From an uncultured bacterium (lineage in GTDB: Bacteria > Verrucomicrobiota > Verrucomicrobiia > Verrucomicrobiales > Akkermansiaceae), in NCBI GenBank assembly GCA_945831585.1, contig CAMACY010000001.1, positions 34,369-98,368 of the forward strand: a DNA stretch of 64,000 nucleotides, in the 5' to 3' direction. The stretch's first letter is position 1, and each line of letters opens with the position of its first letter. The translations under genes were made by a program, and so were the position numbers. The notes beneath the pieces are model-generated. The model was not told where the DNA came from. It searched no databases and worked only from the letters and a program-made list of their open reading frames with translations. Positions 24,618 to 32,697 of this stretch are shown here, in pieces.

Positions 24618-25358
24618 ATGCTACTCGGAGTTAATATCGATCATGTGGCGACCCTGCGCCAGGCGCGCTACGCCGCCATGCCCGACGCACCGCAGGCAGA
24701 GCCTAGCCCCTTGGCGGCGGCGCGCGCCGCGCTGGAGGGCGGGGCAGATTCTATCACGCTGCATGTGCGCGAGGATCGCCGCCACATGCAGGATGCGGAT
24801 GCGCGCGCCGTGCGCCGCGAAATTCCTCTCCCGCTCAATCTGGAGATGGGGGCTACCCCCGCCATGCTGGACTTTGCGCTCGCTCTGCGCCCGGACTACA
24901 TTTGCCTGGTGCCCGAGCGGCGGCAGGAAATCACCACCGAGGGTGGGCTGGATGCTGCCGGACGCGCCGCCGAGCTGGCCCCCATGGTTGCTGCCCTGCA
25001 GGCCAACGGCAGCCGTGTAAGCCTTTTTATCGACCCCGAAACGGCGCAGGTGGAGGCTGCCCGCGCCCTCGGTGCCCCCATGATTGAGCTCCACACGGGG
25101 CGCTTTGCCAACAGCTCGGGAGCTGCCCGCGCCGCCGAAACGCGCCGCTTGGCCGCCGCGGCCGAGCTCGGGCACGCCTTGGGGCTCGAGGTGCATGCCG
25201 GGCACGGCATTCAGCTGAGCAACCTACGCGAGCTCAGCGCCGTGCCTCACCTCAGCGAGCTGAACATCGGCCACACAATCATTGCCCGCGCCGTGTTCAT
25301 CGGTCTCGCGGCAGCGGTGCGGGAGATGAAGGAGGCTATCGCGCGCCTGAGTTGGTGA
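24618..25358 (+). CDS. pdxJ: Pyridoxine 5'-phosphate synthase
   Basis: PdxJ condenses 1-deoxyxylulose 5-phosphate with 3-amino-2-oxopropyl phosphate to give pyridoxine 5'-phosphate (DXP-dependent vitamin B6 pathway). The 246-residue TIM barrel starts LLGVNIDHVATLRQAR, the family's opening. It continues with GGADSITLHVREDRRHMQD, LNLEMGAT, CLVPERRQEITTEGGLD, VSLFIDPE, IELHTGRFA, VHAGHGIQLSNL and LNIGHTIIARAVFIGL, all conserved phosphate- and substrate-binding strands. It lies just after the purH terminator. A TACTAT box overlaps its start codon, so I see no convincing separate promoter; read-through from purH is possible. Confidence 0.96.
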   Translation: MLLGVNIDHVATLRQARYAAMPDAPQAEPSPLAAARAALEGGADSITLHVREDRRHMQDADARAVRREIPLPLNLEMGATPAMLDFALALRPDYICLVPERRQEITTEGGLDAAGRAAELAPMVAALQANGSRVSLFIDPETAQVEAARALGAPMIELHTGRFANSSGAARAAETRRLAAAAELGHALGLEVHAGHGIQLSNLRELSAVPHLSELNIGHTIIARAVFIGLAAAVREMKEAIARLSW

Positions 25359-25407
25359 CCCCCGGCGGGTGAATCGCACTTTTTCGGGCGCACTCTTTGT
25401 TTTTCCC

Positions 25408-25435
25408 TTGAATCATGTGCTCTGCGTGCTAACAT
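25408..25435 (+). promoter_or_regulatory. HU gene promoter, start-proximal
   Basis: TTGAAT, 16 bases, TAACAT (25430-25435); ATG 8 bases later at 25444. Confidence 0.6.
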
Positions 25436-25443
25436 AGAGACCT

Positions 25444-25761
25444 ATGAACAAGACCCAGCTCGTCGACATCGTTCAGACCAAACTCCCTATTCCGGCTACC
25501 AAAAAGCTCGCTGAAGATGCCCTCAACGCCGTGCTTGAGAGCATTCGTGAGGCCGTCAAAACGGACAAAGTCCAGCTTGTCGGTTTCGGCACCTTCGAGA
25601 TGAAGACCCGCGCCGCCCGCACGGGTCGTAACCCGCAAACGGGAGAGGCCATGAAGATTGCGGCCTCGGCCACGCTGGCTTTCAAACCTTCCTCCTCCTT
25701 CAAGACGGTGATTAAGCCCGCCAAGAAGACCTGCGCCAAGCGCAGCTGCAAGAAGAAGTAA
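25444..25761 (+). CDS. HU-family DNA-binding protein
   Basis: This is a small nucleoid protein that binds and bends DNA as a dimer. The 105-residue chain has the HU N-terminal helix (MNKTQLVDIVQTKL), the VQLVGFGTFEMKTRAARTGRNPQTGE core with the DNA-contacting arm, and ATLAFKPSSSFK. After residue 90 a short basic tail (KPAKKTCAKRSCKKK) extends past the usual HU end, with two Cys residues. Lys-rich tails occur in some HU proteins and add non-specific DNA affinity. HU and IHF subunits cannot be told apart safely here. A start-proximal promoter precedes it, and a block of repeated terminator-like hairpins follows. Confidence 0.9.
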   Translation: MNKTQLVDIVQTKLPIPATKKLAEDALNAVLESIREAVKTDKVQLVGFGTFEMKTRAARTGRNPQTGEAMKIAASATLAFKPSSSFKTVIKPAKKTCAKRSCKKK

Positions 25762-25815
25762 GTCTCCGTCAGAGCGAAGCCGTCCCCCGACTCGTACACT
25801 GTTCCGAAATTCTCA

Positions 25816-25855
25816 GGCCGCCGCTCCCTCGCCCGGGGGTGGGCGGCTTTTTGCT
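25816..25855 (+). terminator. Terminator after the HU gene
   Basis: GCCGCC ... GGGCGGC stem with an internal CCCGGGGG, followed by TTTTT. It is the first of three related hairpin-plus-T-run units. Confidence 0.65.
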
Positions 25856-25997
25856 GCACCGGGAGGCCGCGCCGTCACCAAGGCCGCACCCGCACCGGAG
25901 GGAGGGGGGCTTTTTGCTGCCCCGGTGCACCGAGAGGCCGCGCCGTCACCGAGACCGCGCCCACACCGGAGGGAGGGGGGCTTTTTGCTGCCCCGGC
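25856..25997. repeat. 71-bp tandem repeat, two full copies, each ending in a terminator-like hairpin
   Basis: Copies run 25856-25926 and 25927-25997. Each reads GCACCG-GAGGCCGCGCCGTCACC ... ACCGGAGGGAGGGGGGC-TTTTT-GCTGCCCCGG. The end of the HU terminator (CGGCTTTTTGCTGCACCGGG) is a partial third copy. No gene is supported in the 317-bp gap between HU and galK; the short frame across it (25839-26027) is a by-product of the repeat. Confidence 0.85.
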
Positions 25998-26023
25998 AAA
26001 CTTTTCCCCGCCCCCGGGGGAGC

Positions 26024-26064
26024 TTGACCGAAGCTTGAGCTTTACATCGCGGGGTGAATATGCT
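26024..26064 (+). promoter_or_regulatory. galK promoter region with a direct repeat
   Basis: TTGAGC (26035-26040), 18 bases, TATGCT (26059-26064), ATG at 26079. AGCTTGA occurs twice, 11 bases apart (26021 and 26032), over the -35 box, a possible regulator site. Confidence 0.45.
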
Positions 26065-26078
26065 AAAAACTTCCTGTT

Positions 26079-27257
26079 ATGGATTTAGAAAAACGCGAGA
26101 TCAGCGCAGAAACCATCACCCCTTTATTTGAGGTCGCCTTCGGGCATCGCCCTGCAGTGGTGGCCGCCGCCCCCGGGCGTGTGAACCTCATCGGTGAACA
26201 CACCGACTACAACGAGGGCTTCGTGCTGCCGATGGCACTGAACAATATCAACGTCGTGGCCGCTGCCCCCTCGCCCACGGGCAAGCACCGCTGGATCGGC
26301 GGTCCCGGCGAGGAGATGATCGAGCTGGAGACGGCCGAGACGGCACAGCCCGGCGAGCCTTTCTGGAGCAACTATGTGCGCGGCGTCATCACCATGCTGG
26401 AGCGCCGCGGCATCAAGGTGCCGGCGGTGGATCTGTTCATCGACTCCAACGTGCCGCGCGGCGGCGGTCTGTCTTCCTCGGCGGCCTTTGAGGTGTCGGT
26501 CTGCACGGCTCTGGCCGCCCTCTGCGGCGCGGATGTGTCCCCGACCGACCGCGCCCTCATCGGTCAGGCGACGGAGCACGAGTTCGTCAACGTGCCCTGC
26601 GGTATCATGGATCAGTTCATCTCCGCCAACGGTCGCCGCGACCACGCGCTGATGCTCGACTGCCGCGATCTTTCCTACAAGCTCATCCCCATGAGCGATC
26701 CCGCTGTGAGTGTGCTGGTCATCGACAGCGCTGTGAAGCACAGCCTGGCCGACGGCGGCTATGCCGCCCGCCGCAAGAACTGCGAGGACGCCTGCGCCAT
26801 CCTCGGCGTGCATTCCCTGCGCGAGGCGAGCCTGGAGCAGCTGGAGGCCAAGAAGGTCGAGCTGGGCGACCTCTGCTACCGCCGCGCCCGCCATGTCATC
26901 GGCGAGAACCTGCGCGTAGCCGCCTTTGCCGAGGCGGTGCAGAAGGGCGATTGGAACGCCGCGGGTGTGGCCATGCGCGGCTCGCACGCCTCGCTGCGCG
27001 ATGATTTCGAGGTCTCCTGCGCCGAGGTCGACACCCTCGTCAGCCTGGCAGACACCATCCCCGCCGCCGCTTCGGTCTACGGCGCGCGTATGACGGGCGG
27101 CGGCTTCGGCGGCTGCATCGTGGCGCTGGTCAAGAGTGCCGATGTGCAGACGGTGGCCGAGCAAATGATCGAGGGCTACCGCAACGCTCTGGGCATCGAG
27201 ACAGACTACCTCATCACCCGCCCGGGCGAAGGTGCCCGCGTGCTGTACCAAGCCTGA
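26079..27257 (+). CDS. galK: Galactokinase
   Basis: GalK phosphorylates alpha-D-galactose at C1 with ATP, the entry to the Leloir pathway. The 392-residue GHMP kinase has the galactokinase signature PGRVNLIGEHTDYNEGFVLP (residues 29-48), the ATP loop PRGGGLSSSAAFEVS, CGIMDQFISANG with the catalytic Asp, SAVKHSLADGGYAARR, and MTGGGFGGCIVALV near the C-terminus. Length is normal (about 380-390). It is followed 21 bases later by a sodium:solute symporter, which suggests joint uptake and phosphorylation of galactose, a common mucin sugar. No galT or galE is visible nearby. Confidence 0.96.
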   Translation: MDLEKREISAETITPLFEVAFGHRPAVVAAAPGRVNLIGEHTDYNEGFVLPMALNNINVVAAAPSPTGKHRWIGGPGEEMIELETAETAQPGEPFWSNYVRGVITMLERRGIKVPAVDLFIDSNVPRGGGLSSSAAFEVSVCTALAALCGADVSPTDRALIGQATEHEFVNVPCGIMDQFISANGRRDHALMLDCRDLSYKLIPMSDPAVSVLVIDSAVKHSLADGGYAARRKNCEDACAILGVHSLREASLEQLEAKKVELGDLCYRRARHVIGENLRVAAFAEAVQKGDWNAAGVAMRGSHASLRDDFEVSCAEVDTLVSLADTIPAAASVYGARMTGGGFGGCIVALVKSADVQTVAEQMIEGYRNALGIETDYLITRPGEGARVLYQA

Positions 27258-27278
27258 TTTCCCCTTCTCATCTCAACC

Positions 27279-29444
27279 ATGCGATTACTTATGAAGCAAC
27301 TCATCTACGGCTTGGGCGCTCTCGCCCTCACCGCCGGCACTGCCTGCGCGCAGGATGCCGCCGCCCCCGCTGCTGCCACCCCTGCGCTGGAGCTGTGGGA
27401 AATGGTCGTGTTCTGCCTGGTGGTCATCGGCGTCATCGGGCTGGGCATTTGGAAATCCGGCGATCCCACGGAAAGCGAGGAGGAGAAGAAGGAAAAAGGC
27501 GCGGCGGACTACTTCCTCGCCGGGCGCGGGCTGAGCTGGTGGCTCGTGGGCTTCTCCCTGCTGGCGGCCAACATCTCCACGGAGCAGTTCGTGGGCATGA
27601 GCGGACAGGCCGCCGACTGGCTGGGGCTGGCCATCGCGGGCTATGAATGGCTCGCCGCCATCGTGCTGGTGATCGTGGCCTTCACCTTCCTGCCCATGCT
27701 GCTCAAGCGCGGCGTGTTCACCATCCCGCAGTTCCTGGAGGAGCGCTACAACGGCGTCTCGCGCGTGACGATGGCCTTGGTGAACCTCATCATCCTCGTG
27801 GGTGTGCCCACCGCCACGGTGATTTACGCGGGCGCCAATGTGGTGTCGGTCTACTTCAATCTGGAGGTGTGGCAGGGCTGCGTCATCATCGCGACCTGCG
27901 CCACGGTCTATGTCTACATCGGCGGGCTGAAGGCCTGCGCCTGGACGGATCTCATCTGGGGTGCAGCGCTCATCGTGGGCGGCGGCGTGGTGGCCTACTT
28001 TGCCGTCACCTCGCTCGGTGCGCTCGACATGAGCAGCGAGGCGGGGCGTGCCGTGGCCGAAACCGCCACCATCGGCAGTGCTGCGGCGGCCGATAGCGCC
28101 GCCACGCAGGGCAGCCACCTGTGCGCGGGCTTGCAGCGCCTGATGGAGCTCAACGGCGGCGACACGGGCGCCTCCTTCAACGGCCTGGGCGGCAAGCTGC
28201 ACATGATGCGCCCGGCGGACGACCCCGTCATGCCTTGGACAGTCTACCTGCTGGGGCTGTGGATTCCCAATTTCTTCTACTGGGGTCTCAACCAGTACAT
28301 CATGCAGCGCACGCTGGCCTCCAAGAGTCTGGAGGAGGGTCAGCTGGGCGTGGTGTTCGCGGCGTTCCTCAAGCTGCTCATTCCCTTTGTGGTCATCATT
28401 CCCGGCATTTTGGCCTACAACCTCTTCCGCGATGACCTCGCCAAGCTGGCCGACAGCAACGCCGACAAGATTGTCGCTGCCGCGCAGCAAAACGCCGACG
28501 GCAAGAAAATCCTCTACACCCTGGCCGCCAACCGTCTGGTGCGCCCCGACAGCGCCGAGGATGCCATCAACAAGCTGGCTGAGAACCTGGAGACGGTCGG
28601 CGCACCCGAGGAGCACATGCTGGTGTTGAAGGAGAAGGCCGCCGCCCTGCTGGCGCTGCCCGCCGGGGAGACGGCCGCGCGCGCCGAACTGGCCGCCGCC
28701 CTGCTGGAGAACGATGCCAAGGCGACCAAGGACGCCCGCGCCGTTGCAGATGCCTACCTGTCGACCACCTCGCTGGTGGGCTACCACTACGATTCGGCCT
28801 TTGCCACGCTGCTCAAGCGCCTGCTGCCCGGCACGGGCTGGGCCTGGTTTGTGCTCGCGGCGCTCTTCGGCGCGGTGGTCAGCTCGCTGGCTTCCATGCT
28901 CAACTCGGCCTCCACGCTCTTCACGATGGACATCTACGGTAAGGCCAAGGAAGTGGCGGGCAGCCCTGCCACGCCCACCCAGCTGGTGCGCGTGGGCAAG
29001 GCGGGCGTGCTGGTCTGCGCGCTCATCGCCACCTTCATCGCGCCCTTCCTGGACAACCCTGCGTTCGGCGGCATTTTCACCTTCATTCAGGAGTTCCAGG
29101 GCTTCCTGAGCCCGGGGGTGCTGGCGGTGTTCCTCTTCGGCTTCTTTGTGCCGAAGTGCCCGCGCGTGTTCGGCTGGCTGGGCATTGTGCTGGGCGCTGT
29201 CGCCTACGCTTCCTGCAAGTGGCTCATCCTGCCGGACTGGGCTTTCCTCGACCGCATGGCGGTGTCCTTCCTCTTTGTCTGCCTCTGCGGTCTGGTGCTG
29301 ACGCTGGTCAACGCCGCGCGCGGCGGCGAGGCCGTGGTGCTGACGGACAAGGGCATCATCGAAATCAAGCCCTCGACCAAGGCCAAGGTGTTCGGTGCGG
29401 TGGTCATTGTGCTGACCGTGGCGCTCTACATCCTCTTCTGGTAA
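27279..29444 (+). CDS. Sodium:solute symporter (SSS/SGLT family), probable galactose or other sugar transporter
   Basis: This 721-residue inner-membrane protein carries SSS-family blocks: DYFLAGRGLSWWLVGFSLLAANISTEQFVGMSGQA, YEWLAAIVLVIVAFTFLPM, the FTIPQFLEERYN segment, VYIGGLKACAWTDLIWG, and NQYIMQRTLASKSLEEGQ. About 14 hydrophobic segments are visible. Two features are unusual: a cleavable-looking signal peptide (ends TACAQ), and a hydrophilic insert of about 110 residues (about 385-500) between two membrane helices that is rich in Ala, Lys and Glu. A plain SSS sugar carrier is 500-600 residues. The pairing with galK suggests galactose as substrate; this is inferred. An in-frame ATG at 27291 is an alternative start. 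A terminator follows. Confidence 0.85.
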   Translation: MRLLMKQLIYGLGALALTAGTACAQDAAAPAAATPALELWEMVVFCLVVIGVIGLGIWKSGDPTESEEEKKEKGAADYFLAGRGLSWWLVGFSLLAANISTEQFVGMSGQAADWLGLAIAGYEWLAAIVLVIVAFTFLPMLLKRGVFTIPQFLEERYNGVSRVTMALVNLIILVGVPTATVIYAGANVVSVYFNLEVWQGCVIIATCATVYVYIGGLKACAWTDLIWGAALIVGGGVVAYFAVTSLGALDMSSEAGRAVAETATIGSAAAADSAATQGSHLCAGLQRLMELNGGDTGASFNGLGGKLHMMRPADDPVMPWTVYLLGLWIPNFFYWGLNQYIMQRTLASKSLEEGQLGVVFAAFLKLLIPFVVIIPGILAYNLFRDDLAKLADSNADKIVAAAQQNADGKKILYTLAANRLVRPDSAEDAINKLAENLETVGAPEEHMLVLKEKAAALLALPAGETAARAELAAALLENDAKATKDARAVADAYLSTTSLVGYHYDSAFATLLKRLLPGTGWAWFVLAALFGAVVSSLASMLNSASTLFTMDIYGKAKEVAGSPATPTQLVRVGKAGVLVCALIATFIAPFLDNPAFGGIFTFIQEFQGFLSPGVLAVFLFGFFVPKCPRVFGWLGIVLGAVAYASCKWLILPDWAFLDRMAVSFLFVCLCGLVLTLVNAARGGEAVVLTDKGIIEIKPSTKAKVFGAVVIVLTVALYILFW

Positions 29445-29469
29445 GCCCCCGGCAGCTTAGCTCTTTCCC

Positions 29470-29506
29470 CGGCGCGCATCGCGAGCAGCGGTGCGCGCCG
29501 TTTTCG
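29470..29506 (+). terminator. Terminator after galK-symporter
   Basis: CGGCGCGCA / TGCGCGCCG 9-bp stem with a 13-base loop, followed by TTTTC. Confidence 0.75.
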
Positions 29507-29507
29507 C

Positions 29508-29536
29508 TTGACCCGTAGCCTTTTTTGCGCTACACA
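29508..29536 (+). promoter_or_regulatory. Promoter of the addB-addA pair
   Basis: TTGACC, 17 bases, TACACA (29531-29536). A 7-bp hairpin (CTGCCCG-ATGG-CGGGCAG, 29550-29567) follows and places the ATG at 29557 in its loop. Confidence 0.5.
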
Positions 29537-29592
29537 GGGCATACGCACACTGCCCGATGGCGGGCAGCTTCCCCTACCCCTCCCTCCCTCCC

Positions 29593-32500
29593 ATGCCTGA
29601 TACCCCTGCTCTCCCTCGGCGCCGTTTTCTCGGCTGGAACCGCCCAGCGCTGGATTTGGTCACTGAGCATTTATGGCAATGGCAGCAGCGCGCCCCGCTC
29701 GAGTTCTGCCGCGCTACGCTGGTGGTACCCTCTGCGGAAAGCGGGCGCCGCCTGCGCGAGCACATGGCTGAGCGCTGCGCGCCGCGCCCGCTGCTGATGC
29801 CGCGCGTGTGTCTGGCGGAGCAGCTGATGCGCCCCGACCCGCAAAGCACCGCGAGCGAGACGGAGACGCAGGCGGCCTGGCTCGCGGAGCTGGAGGACAT
29901 TGCCGACGCGCTGCTCCACGAGCCCTCCGGCTCCCCCTGGGCAGCGCTTTTCCCCGCGCCGCCGATGGGCAAGCCCGCCGTCTGGGTCGAGGATACGGCC
30001 AACATGCTGCGCGCGCTGCGCCGCCGCCTGGAGCAGGAGTGCGCCACGCAGCGCTACGCCGAGGGCTGGCAACAGCTGCACCATGCCGCGACTGAACCGA
30101 AGTTCCGAGCCTATAGGGAGCGCATGGGCGAGCGCTGGGAGCTGCTGCAGCGCCTGTGGGCGCGGGTGGACGCGCGCCTGCGCGCGGCGGGCAGGGTGCC
30201 GCAAGAGGAGGCCATCGCCCGGCTGCTGCAAAACCCTGCTCCCTTCCGCGGGCGCGTGGTGCTGCTCTGCGTGCCGGAGCTCGCGCCGCAGCTGCGCGCC
30301 TATCTCGCACGGGCTATCCTCGGTGGGGCCGTGGTGGAGCTCTGGATCAACGCGCCGGAGGCTGAGAGGCGGAACCTGGACGACTGGGGGCAGCCGCTTG
30401 CTACCTGGGCGCAGCGCGATATTCCCCTGCCGCTCGAGACGCTGCACACATCGCAGGACGCGCGCGCGCTGGCGCAGGAGGCCTTGCGGCTGGCCGACGA
30501 CTGCACGCCGCAGCAGGTGGCGCTGGTGTCCTGCGACCGCTCGCTGGATGCGGCTCTGTGCTATCACTTTGCCCACCCGTGCAAGGGCGAGCCCTGGCAG
30601 CTATTTGTGCCCTCGGGGCGCCGCCTGACAGGCTGCGAGGCGGCGCGACTGCCCAAACTGCTGCGCGCGGCGGTCGAGGCGCAGGCGCTCGAGGCAGCGG
30701 CGCGGCGCGAGAACGAGGGGGCGCTGCGCGCGGCGGAGGAGGAGGCGCAGCTGGCGGTGACGGCGCTGCTGCGCTCGGGGCTGTGGCTGCGACTCATGGG
30801 CTGCACAAGCTCCCCGGCGGGGGTGGCCGCCACGCTGGAGCAGGTGCAGCAGAAGCACCTGCCCGCCAAAACCGCTCGTTTGGAGCGGTTGCTGGCGGGG
30901 GAGGCTCCCGATGTGGCCGCCGCACTGCGGCAGACTCTGGCGTGGCTGCAGCGGCTCGGCTCGGCTCCGCAGCACGCCGATGCTTGGCGGGAACTGGCGG
31001 CGGCGCTGCGCCGACAGACCGTTCCCGCCGTCGAGGCGCTGGCGGCGGTGGCGGGGGACATTGCGGCGCTGTGCGCGCGGCAGCCCTGCCCGCCGGAACG
31101 CGCCTTGCTGCTGGCGGAGCACGGCATGGGGCAGGCTCTGCAATCGACGGCCGAGTCCCCTCTGCCCAAGTGGGAAACCCACACCGATTTGCTCGGCTGG
31201 CGCGAGGCGGCTTTCGCGGCGGCTCCCCGGCTGTTGCTCTGCGGGATGCACGACGGCTGCCTGCCCGAGCCGCCGCCGGAGCATGCCATGCTGCCGGAGG
31301 CGCTGAGCTGCACGCTGGGGCTCTGCTCCGTCGAGAGCCGAGCGGCGCGCGATGCCTTTTTGCTCACCGCGCTGCTGCACAGCCGCCCGGCGGGTGAGCT
31401 GCACCTGCTGGTAGCGCAGCAGCAGATGGACGGCACGCCCCTTCAGCCCTCCCCCCTGCTGCTGCGCGCTCGGGGGCGCGAGCTGGCCGAGCGCGCGAGC
31501 AGGCTGTTTGCCGATGCGCCCGAGCCCCCGCCGCGCCCCGAAGCAGCGGCGACCACCCTGCTCCCCGCGCGAGAGGCAACGAGCGCAGGGCGCGAATCCA
31601 TCACCCTGCTGGGCAAAAGCAATACAGACAACCCCTACGCTGCCCCGGACAAGCCGATTTCGCCCTCGACGCTCAACAGCTTCCTGCGCTGCCCGCTGCG
31701 CTTTTGGCTCCGGACGCTCTTTAAGCTGAATCCCGATAAGCTCTACCCCGAGGACAAGGTGGATCTCAATGCGTCCGAATACGGCACCCTGCTGCACAAG
31801 CTGCTTTGCCGCCTGACGGAGCAGTTCCCCACGGCGGACTCCCTGTCGCTCGGCACCGATATGCCGGTGGTGGCGCAACAACTTCTGGAGACGGCTTACG
31901 AGCAGAGCTTCGGCACGTCCCTGTCCCTGCCGCTGCGGATGCAGCGCGAGCTCATGGGCGACAGTCTGCGGTCTTTCGCCGCTCTGCACGAGCAGGAGCT
32001 GCACCGGGGCTGGAAGGTCGTTGCGCGCGAGATGGAACTGCTGGTAGCGCTCGATTTGGGCGGGAACATGCCGCCCGCCCGGTTAAGCATGACCCTCGAC
32101 CGCGTGGATTATCACCCCGGGGAGCAGCGCTGGCGCATTCTCGACTACAAGACGCACAAGAATGCACCTGATGCGGAACACCACAGCCGGCCGAGCGACC
32201 CGGCGCGCATGGAAGCACTGCTGCCGGAGCTGCCGCTGCTCCTTGTCCGCAGCACCCGCAAGAGCTCACTACACCGCTGGCGCAATCTCCAGCTCCCGCT
32301 CTATGCCTACGCGCTGCAACAGCTGGCGGACGAGCCCCCGACGGCGCTGTTGCCCTGTCTGCGCGAGCATCCCGAGGCTCGGGAGGCTCTGCGCCGCCTG
32401 CCGCAGCTCGCCTACATCAACCTGCCCCGCAACGGAGCCCCCGCCACGCTGACGGAACTGCATGCCCCGGCGGATGTCCGGGCGTCCTTTGATGGCGAGG

Positions 32501-32697
32501 GGCTTGAATCGGCGCTGACTTGGGCGCGTGCCCTCTGCCGCTTCCTCCGCCGGGGCGAGTGCCTGCTCTCTGCCGAATCGCTGGGGGAGAATACCCCCTC
32601 GGTCAAGGAGGAGAACCTCCTCAGCCGCCACGATCCGCGCCTGCTCTGCGGGCTGCCCGCTCTGCCCACCGCTCAACCCACGTCCCAAGATGCCTGA
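29593..32697 (+). CDS. addB: AddB-type subunit of a RecBCD-like helicase-nuclease (PD-(D/E)XK nuclease)
   Basis: This is the partner subunit of the AddAB enzyme that resects double-strand DNA breaks. The 1034-residue protein looks like an inactivated UvrD-like helicase (no Walker A lysine loop at the N-terminus, VVPSAESGRRLREHM instead) followed by a C-terminal RecB-type nuclease. The nuclease begins ISPSTLNSFLRCPLRFWLRTLFKL and has its metal-binding ILDYKTHKN motif about 850 residues in, with a LQLPLYAYALQQL helix after it. Identification rests on this layout and on the overlapping addA. Overall similarity to well-studied AddB is low. ATG 29557 is an in-frame alternative, but it sits in a hairpin loop. 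The stop overlaps the addA start by 8 bases. Confidence 0.8.
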   Translation: MPDTPALPRRRFLGWNRPALDLVTEHLWQWQQRAPLEFCRATLVVPSAESGRRLREHMAERCAPRPLLMPRVCLAEQLMRPDPQSTASETETQAAWLAELEDIADALLHEPSGSPWAALFPAPPMGKPAVWVEDTANMLRALRRRLEQECATQRYAEGWQQLHHAATEPKFRAYRERMGERWELLQRLWARVDARLRAAGRVPQEEAIARLLQNPAPFRGRVVLLCVPELAPQLRAYLARAILGGAVVELWINAPEAERRNLDDWGQPLATWAQRDIPLPLETLHTSQDARALAQEALRLADDCTPQQVALVSCDRSLDAALCYHFAHPCKGEPWQLFVPSGRRLTGCEAARLPKLLRAAVEAQALEAAARRENEGALRAAEEEAQLAVTALLRSGLWLRLMGCTSSPAGVAATLEQVQQKHLPAKTARLERLLAGEAPDVAAALRQTLAWLQRLGSAPQHADAWRELAAALRRQTVPAVEALAAVAGDIAALCARQPCPPERALLLAEHGMGQALQSTAESPLPKWETHTDLLGWREAAFAAAPRLLLCGMHDGCLPEPPPEHAMLPEALSCTLGLCSVESRAARDAFLLTALLHSRPAGELHLLVAQQQMDGTPLQPSPLLLRARGRELAERASRLFADAPEPPPRPEAAATTLLPAREATSAGRESITLLGKSNTDNPYAAPDKPISPSTLNSFLRCPLRFWLRTLFKLNPDKLYPEDKVDLNASEYGTLLHKLLCRLTEQFPTADSLSLGTDMPVVAQQLLETAYEQSFGTSLSLPLRMQRELMGDSLRSFAALHEQELHRGWKVVAREMELLVALDLGGNMPPARLSMTLDRVDYHPGEQRWRILDYKTHKNAPDAEHHSRPSDPARMEALLPELPLLLVRSTRKSSLHRWRNLQLPLYAYALQQLADEPPTALLPCLREHPEAREALRRLPQLAYINLPRNGAPATLTELHAPADVRASFDGEGLESALTWARALCRFLRRGECLLSAESLGENTPSVKEENLLSRHDPRLLCGLPALPTAQPTSQDA

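Noticed and set aside
25839..26027. Small open frame between HU and galK
   Set aside because: It is made entirely of the 71-bp terminator repeat and has no independent support.
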